Positions 17,264 through 26,835 of a DNA stretch of 64,000 nucleotides are shown piece by piece. A model generated the notes under the pieces. That model did no database searches, was not told the DNA's origin, and saw nothing but the letters and a program-made list of their open reading frames with translations. Each line of letters opens with the position of its first letter. Within the stretch, counting starts at the first letter, position 1. The DNA comes from an uncultured Alistipes sp. (GTDB lineage Bacteria; Bacteroidota; Bacteroidia; Bacteroidales; Rikenellaceae): NCBI GenBank assembly GCA_910583985.1, contig CAJTYA010000012.1, forward strand, positions 1 through 64,000, written 5' to 3'. Both the position numbers and the translations under genes were made by a program.

Positions 17264-17965
17264 CTATTTCAGCGTGCCTTCTTCCGCCTGCCGGATCATG
17301 TCGTCGTTGGCTGTGATGACGATTTCCACCCGGCGGTTCTGGGCGCGTCCTTCGGCCGTCGAGTTGTCGGCTATGGGCGCGTCGTAGGCCAGTCCGCGCA
17401 CCGTGAGGCGGTTGCCGTCGATTTTCTGTCCCATCAGGTAGTTGGCTACGGCTTGGGCTCTCGCCTGCGAGAGTTTCTGGTTGAGCTCCCTGCCGCCCGT
17501 GTTGTCGGTGTGTCCGTAGATCGTCACGTCCGTTTCGGGCGAGGCGGCCAGCGACGAGGCGAATTTCCGGAGCGACGAACGAGAGGACTCGCTCAGTTCG
17601 CTTTTCCCCGTATCGAACAGGATCTTGTCGGTGAAGGTGACCTTGATCGCCTGATAGTTGTTTTCGTCGGTCACGGTTTCCACCTGTGCGCCTTCGATCT
17701 TTTCGAGCTCGGCCTTCTGCTTGTCCATGCGTTTGCCGATGAGCGCACCCACGCCCGCGCCGACTCCGGCGCCCACGACGGTTCCGATGGCCGCGCCCTT
17801 GCCGCCGCCGGCCAAGGCGCCGATGCCGGCCCCTACGGCCGCACCGCCTCCTCCGCCTATCGTCGCTCCCTTGCCCGTAGTGCTCATCTTGTTGAAAGCC
17901 GCACAGCTTGTCATCAACAGGGCGGCGCCCAGCATCGCCCCTATCGAAACTTTCGTCGTTTTCAT
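17264..17965 (-). CDS. OmpA-family lipoprotein with a glycine-zipper segment
   Basis: A 233-residue outer-membrane lipoprotein. The lipobox is LMTSC with C21 as the lipidated residue. Residues 31-78 form a glycine zipper of repeated GAxxGAG-type steps, which suggests membrane insertion or tight helix packing. Residues about 115-220 are an OmpA C-terminal peptidoglycan-binding domain: FDTGKSELSESS, YGHTDNTGG, LSQARAQAVANYL and QNRRVEI. It therefore probably ties the outer membrane to the cell wall, like YiaD. It starts 20 bp after purA with no clear promoter between, so it is likely cotranscribed, although the two roles are unrelated. Confidence 0.92.
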   Translation of the reverse strand: MKTTKVSIGAMLGAALLMTSCAAFNKMSTTGKGATIGGGGGAAVGAGIGALAGGGKGAAIGTVVGAGVGAGVGALIGKRMDKQKAELEKIEGAQVETVTDENNYQAIKVTFTDKILFDTGKSELSESSRSSLRKFASSLAASPETDVTIYGHTDNTGGRELNQKLSQARAQAVANYLMGQKIDGNRLTVRGLAYDAPIADNSTAEGRAQNRRVEIVITANDDMIRQAEEGTLK

Positions 17966-17985
17966 CGTTTTTTCTCCTTTCTTTT

Positions 17986-19251
17986 TTATCGAATGATCGT
18001 TTCCTCTCGGTCCGGCCCGACCGATACGATCCCTACAGGTACGCCCGTCTCCCGTTCGATAAATTCGATGTAGGCTTTCAGTTCGGCGGGGAACTCTTCG
18101 TAGCTGCGCATGCCGTTGATGTCGCATTTCCATCCGTCGAATTCCTTGTACACCGGAACGATCTCTTCGTTGGTCTCGTAGGGGAATTCGGTGGTTTGTT
18201 GTCCGTTCACCCGATAGGCTACCGCCACTTTGAGCTTGTCGAAGTCGTTCAGCACATCGGCTTTCATCATGATGAGCGACGTGACGCCGTTCATCATCAC
18301 CGAGTATTTCAGGGCTACCATGTCGAGCCATCCGCAACGGCGGGGCCGCCCTGTGGTAGCACCAAATTCCATGCCGATGCGGCGCATCTTCTCGCCGTCC
18401 TCGTCGAAGAGTTCGGTGGGGAAGGGGCCGCTGCCCACGCGCGTGCAGTAGGCCTTGAAGATTCCGTACACGTCTCCGATGCGCGAAGGCGCCACGCCTA
18501 ACCCCGTGCAGACGCCCGCGCAGAGCGTGTTGGACGAGGTCACGTAGGGGTACGTGCCGAAGTCGATGTCGAGCATCGAGCCCTGCGCCCCTTCGGCCAG
18601 AATCGCCTTGTCCTCGTTCGAGAGGGCGTTGACGACGTGCTCGCCTTCGATGATGCGGAACCGTTTGAGGTTTTCGATGCCCTTCATCCACTCTTTCTCG
18701 TATTCGTCGATGTCGAACGGGAAATCGTACTGACCGAGCATTTCCAGATGTTTCTCCTTGAGCTGCCGGTAGCGTTCTTCGAACGAGGGCGAGAGGATGT
18801 CGCCCACGCGCAACCCGTTGCGGCCGGTTTTGTCCATGTAGGTCGGACCGATGCCTTTGAGCGTCGATCCGATTTTCGTTTTGCCTTTCGAGGCCTCCGA
18901 CGCCGCGTCGATGATGCGGTGCGTGGGCAGGATCAGATGCGCTTTTTTGGCGATGAGCAGCTTGCCGGCTACGTCCACGCCGTCGGCTTCCAGTTTGGCG
19001 ATCTCCTCGGAGAGGATCACCGGGTCGATCACCACGCCGCCGCCGATGATGTTGACCGAACCGTCGCGGAAGATGCCCGACGGGATGGTATGCAGTACGT
19101 ATTTCTTGCCTTCGAAGTGAAGGGAGTGGCCGGCGTTCGGACCGCCTTGGAACCGGGCGATCACCTGATAGGAGGGCGTGAGCACGTCCACGACCTTCCC
19201 TTTGCCTTCGTCACCCCACTGTAAACCTAAAACGACATCTACTTTTTTCAT
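17986..19251 (-). CDS. purA: Adenylosuccinate synthase
   Basis: It joins IMP and aspartate with GTP, the first committed step from IMP to AMP. It has 421 residues, the normal length. The N-terminal signature is QWGDEGKGK (11-19) with catalytic D14, and H42 lies in GGPNAGHS. IMP- and GTP-binding segments such as GPTYMDK and TTGRPRRCGW are present. The frame is open upstream, but I chose the ATG at 19251 because of its position after the promoter and its match to the family N-terminus. A lipoprotein gene follows after 20 bp. Confidence 0.97.
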   Translation of the reverse strand: MKKVDVVLGLQWGDEGKGKVVDVLTPSYQVIARFQGGPNAGHSLHFEGKKYVLHTIPSGIFRDGSVNIIGGGVVIDPVILSEEIAKLEADGVDVAGKLLIAKKAHLILPTHRIIDAASEASKGKTKIGSTLKGIGPTYMDKTGRNGLRVGDILSPSFEERYRQLKEKHLEMLGQYDFPFDIDEYEKEWMKGIENLKRFRIIEGEHVVNALSNEDKAILAEGAQGSMLDIDFGTYPYVTSSNTLCAGVCTGLGVAPSRIGDVYGIFKAYCTRVGSGPFPTELFDEDGEKMRRIGMEFGATTGRPRRCGWLDMVALKYSVMMNGVTSLIMMKADVLNDFDKLKVAVAYRVNGQQTTEFPYETNEEIVPVYKEFDGWKCDINGMRSYEEFPAELKAYIEFIERETGVPVGIVSVGPDREETIIR

Positions 19252-19292
19252 CTGAGAAGTGTAATACGGATTAAAAGGAACAAAATTGCAGT

Positions 19293-19300
19293 CAAAGGTA
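19293..19300 (-). promoter_or_regulatory. -7 promoter element of purA
   Basis: It reads TACCTTTG on the minus strand, a full match, 41 bp before the ATG. Confidence 0.7.
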
Positions 19301-19466
19301 AGTAACTTTTTCCGAACGAGGAAGCCCCCGCGCGATTTTCCGAAGGGGAACCGGCCCGCCCGCCGGGACGCATACTGCACGGGCCGCTGCGGCCGTTAAT
19401 TTGACAGGGTCCCGGCTCGATTTCGGGACAAAATGGTTATCTTAGCACCCTAAACGGACGTAGCGC

Positions 19467-21458
19467 ATGCGTAGATTCTTTCTGTTCCTGCTTCTGTTGG
19501 CGGCATGGGGAGTTCCCTCCCCGGCCGGGGCACAGCTCGACAAGGCGTACTTCTTTCATGTCGGCCGTACCTTTCTCATGGACGACAAGTATCGGGACGC
19601 CATTGAGGTGCTCAATATCCTGCTGCGGGTCGACTCTACGGCTGCCGAAGGCTATTTCCTGCGCGGAATCGCCAAATACAACCTCGACGATCTGCTGGGC
19701 GCCGAACAGGATTTCTCGCTGGCCGTGGCCCGCAACCCCGTCTTCACGACGGCTTTCCAGTACCGGGCCATCACGCGCATGCGGCTGGGCAACTACGACG
19801 ATGCGCTGAAGGATTTCCAGCAGGCCATCGACCTGCGCCCCGACCGGCCGGGACCCTATTACAGCCGGGGCGTCACCTACCTGATGAGCCAGCAGTTCGA
19901 GAAGGCGATCGCCGATTTCGACACGTTCATCCGTTACGACGCCAAGGTCTCGGACGCCTACCTGAACCGCGGCACGAGCTACCTCTATCTCAAAGATACG
20001 ACCAAGGCCTACGAAGACTACGGCAAGGCCATCCGGACCAACTATTACGACCCGGCGGGATACAACCGCCGCGGTGCGCTGTACATGGCTCAGAAAAAGT
20101 ACGATCTCGCGCTGGCCGATTTCGACAAGGCCATCGGCTACGACTCGACCTATGCCATGTCGTATTTCAACCGGGCGATGGTCCATTCCCATACCCGGCG
20201 TCCCGTGCAGGCCATTGAAGACTTTTCGCGGGCGCTCGCGCTCGATTCGACCAATTCGCTGACCTATTTCAACCGCGCGCTGCTGCGTTCGCAGATCGGC
20301 GACTACAACCGAGCGCTCGAAGACTACGACCGCGTGGCGTTCTACTCTCCGAACAACGTGCTGGTCTACTACAACCGGGCCGGCCTCTATGCGCGGCTGG
20401 GCGATTACGAATCCGCCATCCGCGATTATTCGCGCGCCATTGAGCTTTACCCCGATTTCGCCAATGCCTATCTGGGCCGTTCCTCGTTGCGCTATCTGAC
20501 GCGCGACGTGGCCGGATCGCGCAGCGACAAGGAGATCGCCGAGCGCAAGATCGCCGAATACCGCTCGAAACTCGACGACAGCACGTTCTCGGTCTATGCC
20601 GACACGAGCCGGCGGTTCGACGGCCTGCTCGACTTCGACAGCGATTTCTCCGGCGGACAGTACGACCGCGTCGATGCCCGCAACGCCGACATCGCGTTGC
20701 TGCCGCTGTTCAAATTCACGTTCATGCAGCCCGACAGCATGCCTGCGCCCAACCTGCCGGGCATGTACTATTCCGAACGGGCCGAGCGCTTCCGCGACGA
20801 GGTGGGAGCGCTCCGTCTGGCGTGGAGGAACGTGCCGAGCGACCTGCCGCCCGACACGCTCGCGGCCATCGACTCGGAGATCGGCGAGCGGCTCCGCCGG
20901 GGCGACGACTCGTGGCAGACCTATTTCGAGCGGGGACTCTCCCAGTCGCTCGTGCGGCAGTACACCAGTTCGCTCGACAACTATACGGCGGCCATCGACC
21001 GCAATCCGTCGAATCCGTTCCCGTACATCAACCGCAGCACGACACGCAGCGAGATGATCGACTTCATTTCGTCGTTCGACAACGGTTATCAGCGCGTGGC
21101 CGTCGAGCAGGACCCCGTGGGACGGCTCAAAAACGGTTCCGAACGCATCTACAACTACGACGAGGCCATTGCCGATCTGGACAGGGCGGCCAGGCTGTTA
21201 CCCGATTTCGCCTACATTTATTACAACCGCGCCAACCTGCTCTGCCTGTCGGGACGGCTTCCCGAAGCCATCGAGGACTATACGCGGGCCATCGGGCTGA
21301 ACCCCTCCTTCGGCGAGGCCTATTATAACCGGGGATTGGTCCAGATCTACCTCAAAGATACGCGCAAGGGCTGCCTCGACATGAGCAAGGCCGGGGAGCT
21401 GGGCGTTTCGGAGGCTTACAAGGTGTTGAAGATATACGGGCAGCCGCAGCGGAAATGA
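19467..21458 (+). CDS. Exported tetratricopeptide repeat protein
   Basis: A 663-residue protein with a signal peptide (about 1-22, ending PAGA before QLDK) and no lipobox, so probably periplasmic. Residues about 25-330 contain around nine TPR units with the pattern YFNRA and YNRG plus a central aspartate-rich helix pair (for example YDLALADFDKAIGYD). A non-repeat insertion rich in Asp and Arg covers about 365-490. Further TPR units follow near 480-510 and 560-650, ending in RKGCLDMSKAGELG, typical of Sel1/TPR ends in Bacteroidetes. It likely acts as a protein-binding scaffold at the cell envelope. No specific partner can be named. A weak promoter variant, TATCTTAG, lies at 19438-19445. Confidence 0.88.
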   Translation: MRRFFLFLLLLAAWGVPSPAGAQLDKAYFFHVGRTFLMDDKYRDAIEVLNILLRVDSTAAEGYFLRGIAKYNLDDLLGAEQDFSLAVARNPVFTTAFQYRAITRMRLGNYDDALKDFQQAIDLRPDRPGPYYSRGVTYLMSQQFEKAIADFDTFIRYDAKVSDAYLNRGTSYLYLKDTTKAYEDYGKAIRTNYYDPAGYNRRGALYMAQKKYDLALADFDKAIGYDSTYAMSYFNRAMVHSHTRRPVQAIEDFSRALALDSTNSLTYFNRALLRSQIGDYNRALEDYDRVAFYSPNNVLVYYNRAGLYARLGDYESAIRDYSRAIELYPDFANAYLGRSSLRYLTRDVAGSRSDKEIAERKIAEYRSKLDDSTFSVYADTSRRFDGLLDFDSDFSGGQYDRVDARNADIALLPLFKFTFMQPDSMPAPNLPGMYYSERAERFRDEVGALRLAWRNVPSDLPPDTLAAIDSEIGERLRRGDDSWQTYFERGLSQSLVRQYTSSLDNYTAAIDRNPSNPFPYINRSTTRSEMIDFISSFDNGYQRVAVEQDPVGRLKNGSERIYNYDEAIADLDRAARLLPDFAYIYYNRANLLCLSGRLPEAIEDYTRAIGLNPSFGEAYYNRGLVQIYLKDTRKGCLDMSKAGELGVSEAYKVLKIYGQPQRK

Positions 21459-21527
21459 CGCCGGGGCGGCGGAACCGCGATTCGCGCCCCGACGCGACGA
21501 AAGACTATTAACCAATTCAGCGATAAA

Positions 21528-22937
21528 ATGACAGAAATTCTACGGAAAAAGATTTCCGAATCGGCGGCGGCGCGATGGACCGTGCTGGCGCTGGTTTCCT
21601 TTACGATGCTCACGGGCTATATCGTCTCGGACGTGATGGCGCCCCTCAAGACGATGCTCGAACAGCAGCTCGGATGGGACAGCACCGACTACGGCGTCTT
21701 CACCAGCGGCTACGGCTGGTTCAACATCTTCCTGCTGATGCTCATTTTCGGCGGGATGATTCTCGACAAGAAGGGCGCCCGGTTCACCGGCATCCTTTCG
21801 GTGGGCCTCATGATCGGCGGTACGCTGCTCAAATACTGGGCGATTTCGACCGACTTCGGCGGCGCGACGACGACGTTTTGCATCGGATCGTGGCAACTCT
21901 TCTCGCTCAAGTCGCAGGTGTTGTACGCCACGCTCGGCTTCGCCGTGTTCGGCGTGGGCGTCGAGATGGTGGGTATCACGGCCAACAAAATCGTCGTCAA
22001 GTGGTTCCGGGGCCGCTCGCTGGCCCTTGCGCTGGGGCTCAACGTCGGGGCGGGCCGCATCGGGACGGCCATCGCCATGTTCGGTTCGCTGCCTTTCGCA
22101 CGGGCGATGGGCCATCCGAGCGCTCCGCTGACGGTTTGTCTGGCGATGTTCTGCATAGGGTTGCTCACCTTCCTCGTCTTCTGCGTGATGGACCGCCGCA
22201 ACGACCGCGAGACGGCCTCCGAAACGGGCGTCGACAGCGAACGGGAAGCCGAGGAGGAGTTCAAGTTCTCCGACATCCTGCGCATCGCCCGCATCCGGGC
22301 CTTCTGGTACATTACCGTGCTCTGCGTGCTGTTCTATTCGGCCGTGTTCCCGTTCCTGAAGTACGCCACCGAACTGATGATCCAGAAGTTCCACGTGGCG
22401 CCCGAATTTGCGGGTTCGATCCCGGCCCTGCTGCCCTTCGGCAACATCCTGCTCACGCCGCTCTTCGGTAGCATCTACGACCGCAAGGGGCGCGGCGCGA
22501 CGATCATGCTCATCGGCTCGGCCTTGCTGGTCATCGTCCATGTGCTGTTCTCCGTGCCGACACTCACGAGCAGTTGGCTGGCCGTGGTGCTCATTCTGGT
22601 GCTCGGTGCCGCGTTCTCGCTGGTGCCTTCGGCCATGTGGCCCTCCGTGCCCAAGATCGTGCCCTACCGCATGCTGGGCACCTCCTATTCGATGATCTTC
22701 TGGATTCAGAACTGGGGCCTGTCGTTCGTACCGATGCTCATCGGCTATGTGCTGGACCGCTATTGCGTCACCGGAACGGTGATGATCGACGGCGTGGAGT
22801 CCACCAGCTACGACTATACGCTGCCGATGATGATTTTCGCCGGTTTCGGCGTGCTGTCCATCGTCTTCGCGCTGCTGCTCCGCAGGGAGGACGCCCGCAA
22901 AGGCTACGGTCTGGAACTGCCCAATATCGAGAAATAG
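21528..22937 (+). CDS. MFS transporter, substrate unknown
   Basis: A 469-residue major facilitator superfamily protein of the inner membrane with about 12 hydrophobic helices. The signature loop between helices 2 and 3 is GGMILDKKGARFTG, and the matching loop between helices 8 and 9 is GSIYDRKGRGATI. A charged cytoplasmic loop at the centre (about 220-245, DRRNDRETASET) separates the two halves. It resembles the broad MFSD1-like group, some of whose animal members carry dipeptides, but sequence alone does not give the substrate. It follows the TPR gene after 69 bp and may be cotranscribed with it. Confidence 0.82.
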   Translation: MTEILRKKISESAAARWTVLALVSFTMLTGYIVSDVMAPLKTMLEQQLGWDSTDYGVFTSGYGWFNIFLLMLIFGGMILDKKGARFTGILSVGLMIGGTLLKYWAISTDFGGATTTFCIGSWQLFSLKSQVLYATLGFAVFGVGVEMVGITANKIVVKWFRGRSLALALGLNVGAGRIGTAIAMFGSLPFARAMGHPSAPLTVCLAMFCIGLLTFLVFCVMDRRNDRETASETGVDSEREAEEEFKFSDILRIARIRAFWYITVLCVLFYSAVFPFLKYATELMIQKFHVAPEFAGSIPALLPFGNILLTPLFGSIYDRKGRGATIMLIGSALLVIVHVLFSVPTLTSSWLAVVLILVLGAAFSLVPSAMWPSVPKIVPYRMLGTSYSMIFWIQNWGLSFVPMLIGYVLDRYCVTGTVMIDGVESTSYDYTLPMMIFAGFGVLSIVFALLLRREDARKGYGLELPNIEK

Positions 22938-23119
22938 GTTCCGGCGGTCGCTTCCGCGGGTTTCGGCGAACGGAATCCGCGGAGGTCTCGGCCGTTCGGG
23001 ACGGGGCCGGCAGGTCCCCGCAGGAGGAATCCGTCTGCGGCGGGGTTGTCCGCGACCGGGTCTCTTCGTCGGGAACCGGTGCGCCCGCTGCCCGTTTTGG
23101 AATTTCGGCCGGGAATCCC

Positions 23120-23127
23120 TATTTTTG
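23120..23127 (+). promoter_or_regulatory. -7 promoter element
   Basis: TATTTTTG, a full match, 57 bp before the MBL-fold gene. Confidence 0.65.
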
Positions 23128-23184
23128 TTAGACCACGGCTCCTCCGAAACGAAGCATTCTATTCAACCGCTTAATACTGAACTT

Positions 23185-24054
23185 ATGAAACGAAAACTTT
23201 TCCATCTGTTGCTCGCCGCTGCGCTCTTGCCGCTGGCCGGGTTCGCCAAGCCCGGATTCACGATGTGGCAGCTTTTCTCGCAGGTCAATACGATCGGCAA
23301 TTCCTATGTGTTTCTGACCGACAAGGGTCGCGTCGTGGTGATGGACGGCGGCATGAACGACGAGGCGCTCTACCTCAAGGGCTTCATCGCCGCGCTCGGC
23401 AACGAGGTCGAGGCGTGGATTCTGTCGCATCCCCATAACGACCACGTGGGGGCGCTGACCGAAATCCTCAAGAAGCCCGACGGTATGAAAATCAACAAAG
23501 TCTACTATTCGCGCTTCTCCGACGCGCTCGTGGGACTCGAACAGCCTTACGACCAGTACGCCCGCGAGTTCTACGACGAGCTCGACAAGTCGGGCATCGA
23601 AACGGTCAATCTGACCGAGCCCGGTCTGACGGTCCGCATCGACGGTCTGAATTTCAAGATTCTGGGCGTGACCAACGAGGAGCTGACGATGAATCCCTAC
23701 AACAACTCCAGCATGATCGTCCGCGTGTGGGACAAGGACAAGTCCTTCGTCTTCCTCGGCGATGCGGGTGTCGAATGCGGCGACAAGGTGCTCAACGGAC
23801 CCTATCGCGACGATTTGAACTGCGATTACCTCCAGATGGCCCATCACGGCCAGCGGGGATGCAGCGAGGAGTTCTACAAGTCGATCAAGTTCCGCGCCTG
23901 CCTGTGGCCCACGCCGAGTTGGGTGTGGAACAACGATGCGGGCGCCGGCATCAATACGGCCCACCTGAAAACGTTCGACACCCGTCGTTGGATGGACGAA
24001 ATTGGCATCAAGGAACACCATGTAAGCTGGCAGGGCCTCACGAAGATCGAGTAG
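23185..24054 (+). CDS. Exported MBL-fold metallohydrolase
   Basis: A 289-residue metallo-beta-lactamase-fold enzyme with a signal peptide (1-21, GFA before KPGF), so periplasmic or secreted. The zinc motif is SHPHNDHVG with H82, H84, D86 and H87. Further ligands are the Asp in FLGDAGVE and the His in MAHHGQRG. The layout matches the ComEC/Rec2-related MBL group, although here there is no membrane domain, so it is not ComEC itself. The substrate is unknown; nucleotide or phosphodiester cleavage is possible. It is a single-gene unit with its own promoter and terminator. Confidence 0.85.
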   Translation: MKRKLFHLLLAAALLPLAGFAKPGFTMWQLFSQVNTIGNSYVFLTDKGRVVVMDGGMNDEALYLKGFIAALGNEVEAWILSHPHNDHVGALTEILKKPDGMKINKVYYSRFSDALVGLEQPYDQYAREFYDELDKSGIETVNLTEPGLTVRIDGLNFKILGVTNEELTMNPYNNSSMIVRVWDKDKSFVFLGDAGVECGDKVLNGPYRDDLNCDYLQMAHHGQRGCSEEFYKSIKFRACLWPTPSWVWNNDAGAGINTAHLKTFDTRRWMDEIGIKEHHVSWQGLTKIE

Positions 24055-24078
24055 GTCTTCCGCTCCACCGGGAAATTC

Positions 24079-24112
24079 GAAGGGCGTTCGACGGGTTCGG
24101 ACGCCCTTTCGC
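24079..24112 (+). terminator. Terminator of the MBL-fold gene
   Basis: A 12 bp stem with two G-U pairs (24079-24090 with 24098-24109) ends in TTT, 24 bp past the stop codon. Confidence 0.6.
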
Positions 24113-24425
24113 GTTTCGGGCGAGGACGGGGCGGCGGACCGTGCCGCTTCGTTTTCGCGCGGCATCGGCATAGGGGCGGATCGGGGCGGTTCGTTCGTCG
24201 CGGTTTTCGTGTCCCTCCTCTCCCTGAACGCGGAATCGTCGGGCGTTCGGGGGGGGTAGGGGTGGACGTCCTTGCTCCGGATGGCTTCCCTTTGGGGTCG
24301 GTTCATGGCTGGAGCGCGGGATTAAGACCGTCGTCCTGCCGTTCCCCGAAGCGTCGCCGCGAAAGAACGGACGGGCCGCGCCCGACCGGAAAGAGGACCC
24401 GGAGCGGCGTTCTTCGAAAAAATCG
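24113..24425. other. GC-rich spacer before the AraC-family gene
   Basis: About 310 bp between the terminator and the next promoter. I see no gene, repeat or RNA motif in it. Confidence 0.55.
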
Positions 24426-24433
24426 TATCTTTG
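24426..24433 (+). promoter_or_regulatory. -7 promoter element
   Basis: TATCTTTG, a full match, 42 bp before the AraC-family start codon. Confidence 0.7.
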
Positions 24434-24475
24434 TTCCGCGGCCGCCGGGCCGGAACGATAAAGCGCTTTTCCCGC

Positions 24476-25396
24476 ATGAACGACAACGACATCCGCAACG
24501 ACGTCAGGTACCCGATCTCGACCGAGGAGGACGAGCTCTGGGGCCTCTCGGTGACGAGCGTGGGCAGCCAGACCATTTCGGCCGACGAGAGCTACCCGCC
24601 GCAGGGCCATCCGCAGGGGTATTATTTCGATGCCGACCGGGGGCGCGTGCTCAGCGAGTACCAGTTGCTCTACATCACCAACGGCGAGGGGATCTTCACC
24701 TACGGCGAAGGCCGGGAGTCGCAGCTCATCACCGAAGGCAAGATGTTCTTCCTGTTTCCGGGCGTGTGGCATACCTACCGTCCGTTCGCCAATTGCGGAT
24801 GGAAGGAATACTGGATCGGATTCAAGGGCGCGATGATCGACCGCATCGTCGAAGAGGGCTTTTTCCTGAACCAAGCCCCCGTGTTCAGCATCGGGCTCAA
24901 CGAACGCATCGTCGATCTGTACCTCAAGGCGATCGACATCGCCGGGGAGGAACGCTCCGGCTTCCAGCAGGCGCTATCCGGCATCGTCATGCACATGCTC
25001 GGATTGATGTATTACCGCCACCGCACGCGGGATTTCGTCGACGAGGAGGTCATCGGCAAGATCAACAAGGCCAAGATCATCATGCGCGAGAGCGTCTACG
25101 AGAACCTCTCGGCCAAGGACGTGGCCGACAGGCTCCATCTGGGCTATTCGGGATTCCGCAAGGCGTTCAAGGAATTTACCGGTACGTCGCCGGCGCAGTA
25201 CATGCAGGAACTCAAGCTCAACGAAGCCAAGCTGCTGCTCACGACCACTTCGCGTCCGGTCAAGGAGATTTCCTACTGCCTGAAATACGAAAACCCGGAG
25301 TATTTTTCCATCTTTTTCAAAAAGCGCACCTCCAAAACGCCGCTCGAATACCGCAATTTCGGACGCCGCGACAAAAAAGACCCGTCGCGGGAATAG
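24476..25396 (+). CDS. AraC-family transcriptional regulator
   Basis: A 306-residue DNA-binding protein. The N-terminal half has the cupin-like ligand fold of AraC regulators, with LLYITNGEGIF, FFLFPGVWHTYRP and GWKEYWIGFKG. The C-terminal half (about 200-300) carries the two helix-turn-helix units: NLSAKDVADRLHLGYSGFRK, and the second ends EISYCLKYENPEYFSIFFKK, then TPLEYR. Such proteins usually control sugar uptake or breakdown genes next to them. Here the neighbours are serB and a sugar MFS carrier, so regulation of the carrier at 26836 is a guess. The ATG at 24476 fits the promoter position. Confidence 0.9.
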   Translation: MNDNDIRNDVRYPISTEEDELWGLSVTSVGSQTISADESYPPQGHPQGYYFDADRGRVLSEYQLLYITNGEGIFTYGEGRESQLITEGKMFFLFPGVWHTYRPFANCGWKEYWIGFKGAMIDRIVEEGFFLNQAPVFSIGLNERIVDLYLKAIDIAGEERSGFQQALSGIVMHMLGLMYYRHRTRDFVDEEVIGKINKAKIIMRESVYENLSAKDVADRLHLGYSGFRKAFKEFTGTSPAQYMQELKLNEAKLLLTTTSRPVKEISYCLKYENPEYFSIFFKKRTSKTPLEYRNFGRRDKKDPSRE

Positions 25397-25505
25397 AACG
25401 CCGCAGACCCGTTCCGGGTCCGGTCCGTTTCGACGGGAACGCGCGGAGGCGACGGGGAACGACCGTTTTTCTCACCTCCGGGGGCGGCGGTTCGCAAAAG
25501 TTTGA

Positions 25506-25513
25506 TAACTTTG
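25506..25513 (+). promoter_or_regulatory. -7 promoter element of serB
   Basis: TAACTTTG, a full match, 47 bp before the ATG. Confidence 0.65.
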
Positions 25514-25560
25514 TACGATCCGACGCTCCGCCGGGGCGTCCGCAAATTCGGAACACATCT

Positions 25561-26796
25561 ATGGAGAACGACGTAGAGATCATTCAGATCAATATATCCG
25601 GCGAGGACAAGCCGGGCCTCACCTCCTCGCTGACCGATATTCTGGCCCGCTACGACGCGGCCATCCTCGACATCGGTCAGGCCAATATCCACCAGACCCT
25701 CTCGATGGGCATTCTCTTCAAGACCGATTCGATTCGTTCGGGCGACATCATGAAAGACCTGCTGTTCAAGGCTTACGAACTGGGCATCCAGATCCGGTTC
25801 AAGCCCATTACGGCCGAACGGTACGAACATTGGGTCGGCATGCAGGGCAAGAACCGCTACATCGTCACGATGCTGGGGCGCAAGCTGACGGCCCGTCAGA
25901 TCGCTTCGGTGACGCGCATCGTCGCCGAGCAGGGGCTCAACATCGACTCGATCCTGCGCCTGACCGGCCGGATTCCGCTCGACGAGACCACGCAGGCGCC
26001 CAAGTCCTGCATCGAGCTCTCCGTGCGCGGCAATCCGCACGACCGGGAGGGGATGCAGTCGCGCTTCCTGCAACTCTCGACCGAACTGGGACTCGACATT
26101 TCGTTCCAGCTCGACGACATGTTCCGCCGGAGCCGCCGCCTGATCTGTTTCGACATGGATTCGACGCTCATCGAAACCGAAGTGATCGACGAGCTGGCCG
26201 ACCGTGCCGGCGTAGGCGCCGAGGTGCGGGCCATCACCGAGAGCGCCATGCGGGGCGAGATCGACTTCACGGAGAGCTTCCGGCGTCGCGTGGCTATGCT
26301 CAAGGGGCTCGACGTGTCGGTCATGGAGGACATCGCCGCCCACCTGCCCTATACCGAAGGGCTCGACCGCCTGATGCGCGTGCTCAAACGGCTCGGCTTC
26401 CGCACGGCGATCCTTTCCGGGGGCTTTACCTATTTCGGGAATTACCTCCGGCAGAAATACGGCTTCGACTACGTCTATGCCAACGAACTGGAAATCGAGG
26501 ACGGCAAGCTCACCGGCCGGTATCTGGGCGACATCGTGGACGGCAGGCGCAAGGCCGAACTGCTGAGGCTCATCGCTCAGGTCGAGAATGTCGACATCGC
26601 CCAGACAATCGCCGTGGGCGACGGGGCCAACGACCTGCCCATGCTCAGCGTGGCGGGGCTGGGGATCGCTTTCCACGCCAAGCCCAAGGTGAAGGCCACG
26701 GCCGGACAATCGCTCTCGACGATCGGCCTCGACGGCATCCTCTACTTCCTCGGATACAAGGATTCGTACCTCGACGACCAGCGGTTCCGGTACTGA
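25561..26796 (+). CDS. serB: Phosphoserine phosphatase with N-terminal ACT domains
   Basis: It dephosphorylates phosphoserine in the last step of serine synthesis. It has 411 residues, longer than the E. coli enzyme because the first 185 or so form two ACT-type units (DKPGLTSSLTDILARYDA; a second from about 100), which suggests feedback by an amino acid. The HAD domain begins at FDMDSTLIE, with nucleophile D198 and D200. The motif GDGANDLPML near residue 346 completes the metal site. The start is the ATG at 25561. The sugar carrier gene follows after 39 bp. Confidence 0.95.
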   Translation: MENDVEIIQINISGEDKPGLTSSLTDILARYDAAILDIGQANIHQTLSMGILFKTDSIRSGDIMKDLLFKAYELGIQIRFKPITAERYEHWVGMQGKNRYIVTMLGRKLTARQIASVTRIVAEQGLNIDSILRLTGRIPLDETTQAPKSCIELSVRGNPHDREGMQSRFLQLSTELGLDISFQLDDMFRRSRRLICFDMDSTLIETEVIDELADRAGVGAEVRAITESAMRGEIDFTESFRRRVAMLKGLDVSVMEDIAAHLPYTEGLDRLMRVLKRLGFRTAILSGGFTYFGNYLRQKYGFDYVYANELEIEDGKLTGRYLGDIVDGRRKAELLRLIAQVENVDIAQTIAVGDGANDLPMLSVAGLGIAFHAKPKVKATAGQSLSTIGLDGILYFLGYKDSYLDDQRFRY

Positions 26797-26835
26797 TAGC
26801 TCTCCCTCGATGCAACCTATAACCAAAACGATAAG